A stretch of 64,000 nucleotides of DNA from Variovorax sp. OV329 (GTDB taxonomy: Bacteria; Pseudomonadota; Gammaproteobacteria; Burkholderiales; Burkholderiaceae_C), in assembly GCF_900114785.1 (NCBI RefSeq), contig NZ_FOUG01000007.1:62001-126000 (forward strand). Reading direction: 5' to 3'. Position 1 is the first letter of the stretch; each line of letters opens with the position of its first letter. Below, piece after piece: positions 7,678 to 15,911 of this stretch. The notes beneath the pieces are model-generated. The model had not been told where the DNA came from and did no database searches. It saw only the letters and a list, made by a program, of their open reading frames with translations. Position numbers and translations under genes: made by a program.

Positions 7678-8925
7678 GTGTCGAAACCTGTTTCTCTCCC
7701 CTCGCCGGTGCGCAGCATCTTCTCCTGCCGCCGCCGCCTGATTGCCAGCCTCGGCCTCGCACCGGTGGTCCTGAGCGGCATCTGCACCGCGCAGACCCAG
7801 CCGAAGGCCGAAGCGCCCAGGCAACGCCGGATCGCACTCGTGATCGGCAATGGCCGCTACCCCGAGATGCCGCTGAACAACCCGGAGCACGACGCCCGGC
7901 TGGTCGCACGGACCTTGCGCGGCCTGGACTTCGAAGTCGGCGAGTACCTCAATCTCAGCGCCCGTGACTTCAAGCGCGTGCTGCGGGAATTTGCAAAGCG
8001 GATGGACGACGACCAGGTCGCCTCGGTCTTCTACTACGCCGGCCACGGGGTGCAGATCGGCGGTCGCAACTACCTGCTGCCGGTCGACATCGCGCTGCGC
8101 GACGAGGCCGAGGTGCGCGACGAGGCCATCGACGTCCAGGAGGCACTGCTCTCGCATGTCGACCGGGTGCGGCCGCGCGCGCGCATCTTCATCATCGACG
8201 CCTGCCGCAACGACCCCTTCGCCGCGCGCAAGGGCGCGGGGCGCAACGTCAACGGCCTGGCCGAGATGGCCGCGCCCGGTGCCCTCATCGCCTTTTCCGC
8301 CGCCCCCGGCGGGGTCGCCGAGGACGGCCCCCTGGGCGGCAACAGCGTCTACACGCGTCACCTCGCGACCGAGCTGCGTTCGGTGGGCGTCGAGGTCGAG
8401 GACATGATGAAGTCGGTGCGCATCAAGGTGCTGCGCGACACCGCGCAGCGCCAGATCCCCTGGGTCAACACCTCGATGGTGGTGAACTTCATGTTCAACC
8501 CCGGCGCGACCCCGGCGACGGCCCTGGCGGGGCCGAAGCGCAGCCTGCAACTGCTGGTGCAGGCGCAGCGCAGCCTGAACACCGATGCGCGCAACGCCTC
8601 GGCCTCGCTGGCACTGCGGGTCTATGTGCTGCGCGATGCCAGCGGCTTCGAGAAAGCCAGTTTCGACAGCCTCTACGACGACGACGAGGCCACGCTGGGC
8701 GCCAACGTGCTGGTTCGCGAGAGCCTGCACCTGCGTCCCGGCGAAGCACGCGAGCTCGCCCTGGAGCTGAGCAGCGACGCACGCGCCGTGGCCGTGTTCG
8801 GTGCCTTCCGGGAGATCGAGCATTCGCAGTGGCGCGCCACCCTGCCCTTGCCCGCTGGTAGCCTGGCGCCGCGCGCACGCATCGACGCACAGGCACGCCA
8901 GGTGCAGATGGGGTGGGCGCGGTGA
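7678..8925 (+). CDS. caspase-family (peptidase C14) exported protein with C-terminal extension
   Basis: About 415 residues from GTG 7678, with GGAG at 7663. An in-frame GTG at 7573 would add 35 unlikely residues. After a signal-like N-terminus (RRRLIASLGLAPVV), the C14 domain runs about residues 42-280, with YYAGHGVQ and IIDACRNDPF. A beta-rich C-terminal extension of about 130 residues (FEKASFDSLYDD region) is unlike the caspase at 153. It lies between the OmpA-domain gene and tssL, overlapping tssL by four bases (GTGA). Linkage to the secretion genes suggests a shared operon. Substrate unknown. Confidence 0.87.
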   Translation: MSKPVSLPSPVRSIFSCRRRLIASLGLAPVVLSGICTAQTQPKAEAPRQRRIALVIGNGRYPEMPLNNPEHDARLVARTLRGLDFEVGEYLNLSARDFKRVLREFAKRMDDDQVASVFYYAGHGVQIGGRNYLLPVDIALRDEAEVRDEAIDVQEALLSHVDRVRPRARIFIIDACRNDPFAARKGAGRNVNGLAEMAAPGALIAFSAAPGGVAEDGPLGGNSVYTRHLATELRSVGVEVEDMMKSVRIKVLRDTAQRQIPWVNTSMVVNFMFNPGATPATALAGPKRSLQLLVQAQRSLNTDARNASASLALRVYVLRDASGFEKASFDSLYDDDEATLGANVLVRESLHLRPGEARELALELSSDARAVAVFGAFREIEHSQWRATLPLPAGSLAPRARIDAQARQVQMGWAR

Positions 8926-10028
8926 AACAGCCCGACGGCGGATCGGAGGATGTCGGAGAACCGGCCGCGGCCCGAGCGCTGCGCGTCCAGGTGCTTCCCC
9001 TGGTCGCATTGATGGCAGGCCTGCGGGACGCGACGCCGGCCGACCCGGCTGCATTGCGCCGCACGCTGGCCGCCGCGGTGAACCGCTTCGAGGCGGATGC
9101 ACGCGCGGCCGGCATCGACGAGCCCACCGTCGCGGCCGCGAGCTACGTGCTGTGCGCCTGGGGCGACGAGCAGTTCGCCGCTGCGCCCTGGGGTGGCGCG
9201 GAAGGCGCCGGGCTGCTGCAGCGATTCCACGGCGAAGCCCCTGGCAGCGGCAAGCTGCTGCGCCTGCTGGCCCGGCTGGCCGAGAAGCCGCAGGAGCACC
9301 GCACGCTGCTGGAGCTGTTCCACACCTGCCTGAGCCTGGGGATGTGCACGCGCACGGCCTTCGACATTCGCGAGCACGAAACCCTGCGCACGCGCGTGTA
9401 CCTCGCGCTGCAGCAGGTGGCACCGGTTCCGCCGCTGGTGGCCCGCTGGCAGTGCGCCGCAGCCGCTGCCAGGCTGCCACGGGCGCCGCGTCTGGCATTG
9501 CCCGCGGTGCTGCTGATGGGCGTGCTCGCGGTGGCTGTCTACAGCGCCACGCAGCTGCATCTGGCGGCCCGGGTCGATGGCGTGCTGGCGTCCCTCCAGC
9601 AAGTCGTGCCCGTCGGCACCGCCAGGGCGACCCCGGCGGCGGATACGCCGGCGCCGCCACCCAGGCTGGCCTCGAAGCTGCGCGAGGACATCGATGCCGG
9701 GCGCCTGCTGGTCCGCGACGAAGCGCTGCGCAGCGTCGTCGTGCTCGATGCCGACGCGCTGGGCAGCGCCACCGCCCCGCTGAAGCGCGTAGGCGCCGCC
9801 TTGGCCGAGGTGCCGGGCAAGGTCCTCGTCGTCGGCTACACCGACGGCAGCGATCCCCCGACGGCCCGCACGCCATCCGCCTGGCACCAGGCCATGGAAT
9901 GGTCGCGCGGCACCGCCGACATCCTGCGGCCGAAGCTGGGGGACGCCCGGCTGGCGGTCGAGGCCCGCGTCGAGCCCACGGCCGGCAAGCCGCTGCGCCG
10001 GGTCGAGATCGTCCTGTTCCCGCAATGA
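8922..10028 (+). CDS. tssL: type VI secretion inner-membrane protein TssL (DotU/IcmH) with degenerate OmpA-like tail
   Basis: A 368-residue protein from GTG 8922, overlapping the preceding TGA; GTG 8913 is an alternative. The cytoplasmic DotU domain is recognisable by SYVLCAWGDEQ, APWGG, LLQRFHGEAPGSGKLL and LLELFHTCLSLGM. A single C-terminal membrane helix lies at about 191-213. The periplasmic part (about 255-368) resembles an OmpA fold with VVGYTDG, as in extended TssL proteins, but lacks the canonical wall-binding motif. TssL recruits the baseplate to TssM in the T6SS membrane complex. It overlaps tssM by four bases. Confidence 0.9.
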   Translation: MKQPDGGSEDVGEPAAARALRVQVLPLVALMAGLRDATPADPAALRRTLAAAVNRFEADARAAGIDEPTVAAASYVLCAWGDEQFAAAPWGGAEGAGLLQRFHGEAPGSGKLLRLLARLAEKPQEHRTLLELFHTCLSLGMCTRTAFDIREHETLRTRVYLALQQVAPVPPLVARWQCAAAAARLPRAPRLALPAVLLMGVLAVAVYSATQLHLAARVDGVLASLQQVVPVGTARATPAADTPAPPPRLASKLREDIDAGRLLVRDEALRSVVVLDADALGSATAPLKRVGAALAEVPGKVLVVGYTDGSDPPTARTPSAWHQAMEWSRGTADILRPKLGDARLAVEARVEPTAGKPLRRVEIVLFPQ

Positions 10029-13000
10029 AGGTGCCAACCCGCTTCGTGCAGGGCGCCGTGAACCTCGGCGCGGCAGCCGCCCTGCTGTGGTTCGCGGCGC
10101 CCCTGCTCGTGGTGCGCGGCTGGCATCCCTTCGACGACCTGCGCGCACGCGGGGCCCTGCTGGTGCTGGCCGTGCTCCTGCTGGTGGGCCAACGCTGGCT
10201 GCGGGTGCTGCTGGCCCGGCGGCGCAACGAGCGACTGCTCCAGAGCCTGGAGTCCGGCGATGGCAACTCCGAACTGGGCGAGCGCTTCCGCCAGGCGCTC
10301 GCGATGCTGCGCAAGGGGGTGAAGACGCGGGCGAAGCAACGCTGGTGGCAAGGCCGCCGGCAGGTGCAGCAGCTGCCCTGGTACCTGATCATCGGCGCGC
10401 CGGGAGGCGGCAAGACCACCGCGCTGCTGCATTCAGGCCTGCGCTTTCCGCTGGCCGAGGCGCTCGGGCGCGACCCCATCGTGGGCGCCGGCGGCACGCG
10501 CCAATGCGACTGGTGGTTCAGCCAGGACGCCGTGTTCATCGACACGGCAGGCCGCTACACGACGCAGGACAGCGACGCCACGGCCGACGCCCGCGAATGG
10601 CAGCAGTTCCTCGCGCTGCTGCGCCGGCACCGGCCGGTGCAGCCGGTCAACGGCGTGCTCGTGGCCGTCAGCGTGCCCGATCTCCTGCAAGGCGGCACCG
10701 AACTCGCCCGCCAGGCGGATGCGGTCGCGGCACGGCTGGAGGAGCTGCGCCGCGTCCTCGGGCTCGCCTTCCCGATCTACCTGCTGGTCACCAAGGCCGA
10801 CCTGCTGGCCGGCTTCGTGGAAACCTTCGGCGACCTCGATGCCGGGCAGCGCGAGCAGCTGTGGGGCCTGGTGTTCGATGCCGATGCCACCGGCATTCCG
10901 CCCGAGCTCGGGACCGGCCTGGCCGACCTGTCGCAGCGCGTCGCGCGGCGCAGCCGCGATGCGCTGCAGAACGAGCGCACGGCGCGACGCCGCCTGCCGC
11001 TCTACACCTTCGCGGCCCAGTTCGTCGCCCTGCTTCCTCCGCTCACCGCCTTCGTGCGCAAGGCCTTCGCTGGCATTGCCGCACAACCGGCGCAGCAGCT
11101 GCGCGCGATCGCGCTGACCAGTGGCACGCAGGAAGGCAATCCGATCGACCGGGTGATCGGCGAACTCGCACGCCTGCACGACCTGGCCCTCAAGCCCCTG
11201 CCGCGGCCCGACGCCGGTGGCAAGTCCTTCTTCCTGAACTCGGTGCTCAAGCGCCTGGTCATCCCCGAGGCGCCGCTGGCAGGCCAGCGCCTGCAGCGCC
11301 TGCGCTCGCGCCGGCGCGCCGCCATGGCCGTTGCAAGCCTTGCCGGCGTGGCGCTGCTGGGCGCCTGCGCCCTGTGGTGGCAGAGCTACCAGCGCAACCT
11401 GGACTACGTCGATGCGGTGCGCTCGCGCGTCGAGCAGTTGAGCCAGCGCATCGGCTCGCTGGAATCGGCCAGCCTGGAGCAGGTGCTGCCCCTGTATTCG
11501 CTCCTGGAACGCCTGGCCGCGAACGACGGCATCGATCCGCAGCAGCCGCCTGCCGGTTTCGGCTTCGGGCTGTTCCAGGGGCCGCGGTTGGCGCGCTCGG
11601 CGGAACAGGCCTACCGGGAGATGCTCGACCGAAGCCTGGCGCCGCTGCTCGTCGCACGTCTGCAGCGCGACCTGCGCGAGGGCGACGACAGCGCCATGCG
11701 CTACGAGGCATTGCGCGCTTCCCTGATGCTCGCCGAGCCCTCGCGGCTGGTGCGCGGCGAGTTGCAGCCCTGGGTGACCCAGGCGCTGGTGCAGGCCAGC
11801 GGCGCCGGCGAGCGCGAGGAATGGTCGCGCCACGCGGCAACCCTGCTCGAGCGCAGCGGCCTGCCCGAGGCGATGCGCCCGGACGATGCCGGGGTGCAGG
11901 CCGCGCGCAGCGCCCTTGCCGCGGTGCCGCTGGCGCAGCGCGTGCACGAGCGACTGCTGCGCCGCGTTGCCGACGCCGAGCCGCGGCAGGACCTGCCGGC
12001 GCGCCTGGGCGCGACCGGCGCGCTCGCATTCGCGGCGTCGGGCGCCGGCCCGATGCCGGAGCATTCGAGCGCCGGCGACTGGCGGCGCAAGCTGCTGACG
12101 GCGCTCGATGCCACCATGGACGAACTGGCGAACGAGGCGGACTGGGTGCTGGGCGACATCGGCAGCGACGTGCGCCGCCTGCAGAAGGACCGCGCCTGGC
12201 GCGACGAGATCGCCGCACAGGTCGGCAAGCGCCATGCGCAGCGGGTGATCGACGCCTGGTCGCGCCAGCTCGACGCGCTGGAGCTGGCGCCCGGCACCGA
12301 TGCGCAGGGTGCTTCGCGCCAGGCCACGGAACTGACGGCGCCCGACTCGCCGCTGCGCCGTCTCTTCACGCTGCTGGCCGACGAGTTCAGCGCGACGCCC
12401 CAGGGCGCCAGCCCGGCCGAGGGCGCCTTCAACGACCTGCTGCGTGCGCGCTTCGGTGCCCTGGGCGACTACGCAGCAGGCGCCGGGCCGCAGGCACTGG
12501 ACCGCCTTCACGCCCTGTCCAGCGGCAAGCGCGACGAGGCCGCCAATGCCGAACTGGACGCGACCTTGCGTGCAGAGGCAGCCCGCGCGCCCGCCGCGCT
12601 GCGCAAGGTCTACGTCGGCCTCGGCAGCTCGATCCGCTCGCGCGGCGGCGCCAAGCCCGGTTTCGAACAGGCCCTGGCGGAACTCGCGCAGACCTGCAGC
12701 GCCCTGACGCGCGAGCGCTTTCCCCTCGGCTCGGCCGCGTCACGCGACATGGCGCCCTCCGACTTCGCGCGGCTGTTCGGGCCGGGCGGCCTGTTCGACG
12801 AATTCAGGCGCAGCCAGCTCGGTGAACGCGTCGACACCTCCAGCCGTCCGTGGAAGCTGCGCGGCACGCCCGCCGATGCCAGCCTTCCCGCCGCCTTCGA
12901 GCAGGCGGCGGCCATCGGCACCCTGTTCTTTCCCGGCGGTGCGCCCATGCCGGAACTCAGGCTGCGCATCACGCCCCGGCGCATGGATGCCGACCTGCTG

Positions 13001-13348
13001 CAGTTCAGCATCGATGTCGACGGCCAGCTGCTGCGCTTCGAGAACGGCCCGCCGCGCGCCAAGGAGCTGGCGTGGCCAGGGCCGGCCTCGACCCAGAAGG
13101 TGCTGATGCGCATCCTGCCGCCCGGCCCCTCCGGCGTGGGCGCCGAGGTCCACGAAGGACCGTTCGCGTGGCTTCGGGTGCTGCTGCGTGCCGACTGGAA
13201 GGGCGAGCACGGGGCGCCGGCGCGCCTGAGCCTGGTCGTCGACAAGCGCACCCTGGAGGTCGACGCAAGTGCCGCCGGCGCGCCCGAAGCCGATATCTGG
13301 ACCCTGCGGGAACTGGCGCGCTTTCGCTGCCCGCAAGCAACATGGTGA
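10025..13348 (+). CDS. tssM: type VI secretion membrane-complex protein TssM (IcmF)
   Basis: A 1107-residue protein of normal family length. Two N-terminal membrane helices (about 10-32 and 42-60) precede an IcmF NTPase domain with Walker A GAPGGGKTT (about 124) and Walker B-type IDTAGRYTT. A third helix lies at about 432-452. A long periplasmic region follows, ending in the IcmF C-terminal beta domain (FSIDVDGQLLRFENGPP). TssM spans the inner membrane and, with TssJ, reaches the outer membrane. No tssJ is present here. It overlaps tagF by seven bases. Confidence 0.95.
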   Translation: MKVPTRFVQGAVNLGAAAALLWFAAPLLVVRGWHPFDDLRARGALLVLAVLLLVGQRWLRVLLARRRNERLLQSLESGDGNSELGERFRQALAMLRKGVKTRAKQRWWQGRRQVQQLPWYLIIGAPGGGKTTALLHSGLRFPLAEALGRDPIVGAGGTRQCDWWFSQDAVFIDTAGRYTTQDSDATADAREWQQFLALLRRHRPVQPVNGVLVAVSVPDLLQGGTELARQADAVAARLEELRRVLGLAFPIYLLVTKADLLAGFVETFGDLDAGQREQLWGLVFDADATGIPPELGTGLADLSQRVARRSRDALQNERTARRRLPLYTFAAQFVALLPPLTAFVRKAFAGIAAQPAQQLRAIALTSGTQEGNPIDRVIGELARLHDLALKPLPRPDAGGKSFFLNSVLKRLVIPEAPLAGQRLQRLRSRRRAAMAVASLAGVALLGACALWWQSYQRNLDYVDAVRSRVEQLSQRIGSLESASLEQVLPLYSLLERLAANDGIDPQQPPAGFGFGLFQGPRLARSAEQAYREMLDRSLAPLLVARLQRDLREGDDSAMRYEALRASLMLAEPSRLVRGELQPWVTQALVQASGAGEREEWSRHAATLLERSGLPEAMRPDDAGVQAARSALAAVPLAQRVHERLLRRVADAEPRQDLPARLGATGALAFAASGAGPMPEHSSAGDWRRKLLTALDATMDELANEADWVLGDIGSDVRRLQKDRAWRDEIAAQVGKRHAQRVIDAWSRQLDALELAPGTDAQGASRQATELTAPDSPLRRLFTLLADEFSATPQGASPAEGAFNDLLRARFGALGDYAAGAGPQALDRLHALSSGKRDEAANAELDATLRAEAARAPAALRKVYVGLGSSIRSRGGAKPGFEQALAELAQTCSALTRERFPLGSAASRDMAPSDFARLFGPGGLFDEFRRSQLGERVDTSSRPWKLRGTPADASLPAAFEQAAAIGTLFFPGGAPMPELRLRITPRRMDADLLQFSIDVDGQLLRFENGPPRAKELAWPGPASTQKVLMRILPPGPSGVGAEVHEGPFAWLRVLLRADWKGEHGAPARLSLVVDKRTLEVDASAAGAPEADIWTLRELARFRCPQATW

Positions 13349-13929
13349 ACTCGCCGGCCCGATCCGTCTGCTGGTGGGGCAAGCTGCCCACGCGCGGGGA
13401 CTTCGTCGGCCGCGGCCTGCCGCCGCGCTGGCGCAGCGACTGGGACGACTGGCTGCAGCGCGGCCTCGCACTGGCCGCGGCCACGCTGGACCCACCTGCG
13501 CTGCGCGAGCGACTGCGCGGCTTCGCACCGTGGCGCTACTTGGCGCTGCCGACACCTGGCGAGTTGTGGTGCGGCATCGTCGTGCCTTCGCAGGACCGGG
13601 TCGGACGCGCGTTTCCGCTCACGCTGGCCGAACGGCTCGCAGCTTCCGGGCCGCCGCATGAGATCGCCGCGCGGCTCGCTTCGCTGCTGGACGCCGCAGC
13701 ACAGGGTCCCGAGGCGCTCGAGACTGCAATCGCCCAGCTGCCGCCGCATGCCGCGCGTGAAGCTCTGGCGGACCAGGCCTGGCCACCGCTGCCGGCCAGC
13801 GCCTGGTGGCCACTCGCTGCCACGATCGACTTCCCGGCCCGGGTCGCGGCCTGGCCGCCGGAGCCGGCCCTGCTGCTCGAAGTGCTCGGCATTCAGGCCG
13901 CCGCGCACCAGACCGCGAGCGCCGAATAG
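13342..13929 (+). CDS. tagF: T6SS-associated protein TagF (ImpM family)
   Basis: A 195-residue protein with the family start WWGKLPTRGDFVGRGLP, the WDDWLQ segment, and VVPSQDRVGRAFPLTLA. TagF is known from Pseudomonas as a post-translational repressor of T6SS assembly that acts with the PpkA/PppA/Fha switch. Its start overlaps the tssM stop. Its 3' end overlaps the 3' end of the opposite-strand pppA gene by 37 bases, so the structural and regulatory operons converge here. Confidence 0.9.
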   Translation: MVNSPARSVCWWGKLPTRGDFVGRGLPPRWRSDWDDWLQRGLALAAATLDPPALRERLRGFAPWRYLALPTPGELWCGIVVPSQDRVGRAFPLTLAERLAASGPPHEIAARLASLLDAAAQGPEALETAIAQLPPHAAREALADQAWPPLPASAWWPLAATIDFPARVAAWPPEPALLLEVLGIQAAAHQTASAE

Positions 13930-14633
13930 TTGTCCTGGTCGCTGAGGGCGGCCTGGCGGACTTCCGCATCGAGGCGGTCGATCCAGGCGTGGGGGCCGCC
14001 GCAGCCCGCCACGCTGCGGGCCATCGCAAGCTCGTCGACGGCCAGCCACAGGCCGTCGCTGCACAGCAGAAGCACGTCGCCGGAGTCCAGCACCTGGGGC
14101 GTCTGCAGGACCTCGAAGTCGAAGCCCTCGGGCGAGCCGAGCGCCGAGGTCAACTGACCGGAGACCTCGGCCGGCGCACTCAGCCCGGCGTCGAGCAGGC
14201 GCTGCTCCAGGCTCTGGTCACGCGTGCGCCCGAGCAGGCGGTCGTCATGCCAGCGGTAGAGGCGCGAGTCGCCAACGTGAGCCCACAGCGCCGTGCCGCT
14301 GTGAAGATCGAGCAGCAGCACGACGATGGTGGTGCGCATGTCGGCCGTCTGCGTGCCGGCAAGCTGCTGCGCGACCACCGCCTCGTTGGCGCCATGGACC
14401 AGTCCCTGCAGCGCTTCCAGGCTGACTTCGGGCCGGGGCGCGAAGCTCTCGAGCACGTGCGTCACGGCGGCGCGCGACGCCGTCTGGCCACCGCCATGCC
14501 CGCCCGCGCCATCGCACAGCACTGCGACGAGAAAGCCTGCGCCTACCCAGTAGCCGAATGCATCCTCGTTGCACGCGCGCCGACCGGGCTCGGACAGCGC
14601 GGCGAGCGACACGGTCAGCGCACGGTCGGCCAC
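13893..14633 (-). CDS. pppA: PP2C-type Ser/Thr protein phosphatase PppA
   Basis: A 246-residue phosphatase with all main PPM/PP2C motifs: NEDAF, CDGAGGHGGG, HVGDSRLYR, RDQS, LLLCSDGLW and DQDNYSALAVW. The metal-binding Asp residues are present. In T6SS systems PppA dephosphorylates the FHA protein and opposes PpkA. It is the last gene of the operon that starts at about 19269, and its start overlaps the end of the FHA gene by 19 bases. Confidence 0.94.
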   Translation of the reverse strand: MADRALTVSLAALSEPGRRACNEDAFGYWVGAGFLVAVLCDGAGGHGGGQTASRAAVTHVLESFAPRPEVSLEALQGLVHGANEAVVAQQLAGTQTADMRTTIVVLLLDLHSGTALWAHVGDSRLYRWHDDRLLGRTRDQSLEQRLLDAGLSAPAEVSGQLTSALGSPEGFDFEVLQTPQVLDSGDVLLLCSDGLWLAVDELAMARSVAGCGGPHAWIDRLDAEVRQAALSDQDNYSALAVWCAAA

Positions 14634-15898
14634 TGGGCCTCCGGCGACGCAGGGTCCGGGTCGGCGCGCGACTGGGCTTCGTAGGCGCGCAGGAATTCCC
14701 GGCCGAAGATGGCCTCGAAGTCGTCGTCCAGGTGCTCGAGCAACTGGGCGTGCTGCATGCGGTGGCGGTTCCAGAGGGCCACGGCGCGGAGCAGGGGCAG
14801 GCGCGCGGCGCCGTAGGCCGGCCCCTCCGCGTTCTCCGCGGCTTCGGGCCCCAGCCTGGAGAAGAGCTCGAACACGGCCGCGCGCATGCCGGCCACCATC
14901 GCCACCTGGTGCACCAGCAGGTCATGGTGGGCGTCTTTCAAGGCCGCCACCGGGTCCAGGAAGCCGGGGCTGGGCTCGCGCTGGAGCATGCGGGTCAGCG
15001 CCTCGGTGGCGTCCGGGGAGAACTTCAGCGGGTTGTTCTGGCGCGGATTGATGTGGGTGCCTTCGGCGCGCATCTGGCGCTTGGCGACCGCGCGGCTTTG
15101 CAGCAGCGCCAGCGTGCCTTCGGCCGTGGCCCGCAGCAAGGCACCCAGGTGCTCCATCCCTTCGGGCGTGAGCGGCGCCACGTCGGCTCCCAGGCGGGCG
15201 CCGCGGCCGAAGGCTGCAGCCAGTTCCTGCAACTGCGGGGCAAGAGGCGCTGTCGAGGTGGTCGAAGCAACAGTGGAAGGCTTGGGCCGCACGAGCGGCA
15301 CGGTCGGAACTTCGGACTGCGCGCGTGGCGGTGCCGGCGCCACCAAAGGCGCACTGGGCGCACTGGGCGCACTAGGCGCGACAGGCGCGACAGGCGCGAT
15401 AGGCGCCACCGGCGCGCCGGTGCGCACCACGTGCAGGCTCGTCTGCCAGGACACCACCGCACTGGCTTCCTCCGCTTCGTGGGCATGCGCGAGCGCCGGC
15501 AGCGGGGATTGTTCGGCGAGCGGATCGGGTACGCCTTCCAGGTCGAACCACCGGTCCAGGCGCGAGCGTCGCATGGCCGTCGCCGCCACGGGCTCCACGG
15601 CGAGTTCGAAGCCGCCGATGCGCAGACGGTCACCCACCAGCAGCACGCCTTCGCCGCCCGGGTCCATCTGCATGCCGTTCACCCACAGGGGGGCGCTGCC
15701 GCTGATGCAGCGCACGCGCACGTCCGTGCCGGACGCAAACACCTCCGCATGCCGGCGCGACACCAGGCGCAGCGGATCGGACAGCACCACGGTGCAATCG
15801 GCCGCCCGGCCGATGGTGAGGCCTTCGGGCGGCATGGGGAGCGCCGTTTCGTCGGGTTCGGTGGCGCCGGGCCGGCGCGTGATACGCAGCGCGATCAC
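14615..15898 (-). CDS. FHA-domain T6SS regulatory protein (TagH/Fha type)
   Basis: About 427 residues from GTG 15898, 14 bases after the kinase stop. The N-terminal FHA domain (about 1-95) contains LTIGRAADCTVVL and SRRHAEV, the phosphothreonine-binding loops. A long Pro/Ala linker with a 9-base DNA repeat follows, then a C-terminal helical domain (about 250-420; FSPDATEALTRML, VALWNRHRMQHAQLL) matching the TagH/ImpI C-terminal region. FHA proteins of this group are substrates of PpkA and license T6SS assembly. Neighbours on both sides are the matching kinase and phosphatase. Confidence 0.9.
   Translation of the reverse strand: MIALRITRRPGATEPDETALPMPPEGLTIGRAADCTVVLSDPLRLVSRRHAEVFASGTDVRVRCISGSAPLWVNGMQMDPGGEGVLLVGDRLRIGGFELAVEPVAATAMRRSRLDRWFDLEGVPDPLAEQSPLPALAHAHEAEEASAVVSWQTSLHVVRTGAPVAPIAPVAPVAPSAPSAPSAPLVAPAPPRAQSEVPTVPLVRPKPSTVASTTSTAPLAPQLQELAAAFGRGARLGADVAPLTPEGMEHLGALLRATAEGTLALLQSRAVAKRQMRAEGTHINPRQNNPLKFSPDATEALTRMLQREPSPGFLDPVAALKDAHHDLLVHQVAMVAGMRAAVFELFSRLGPEAAENAEGPAYGAARLPLLRAVALWNRHRMQHAQLLEHLDDDFEAIFGREFLRAYEAQSRADPDPASPEAQWPTVR
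15347..15418. repeat. 9-base tandem repeat in the FHA linker
   Basis: About eight units of a 9-base repeat (GGCGCACTG and GGCGCGACA variants on the + strand). They encode Ala-Pro-Ser/Val triplets in the FHA protein linker. Loss or gain of units keeps the frame, so the linker length could vary between strains. Confidence 0.8.
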
Positions 15899-15911
15899 GG
15901 TGCGCTCGTGT

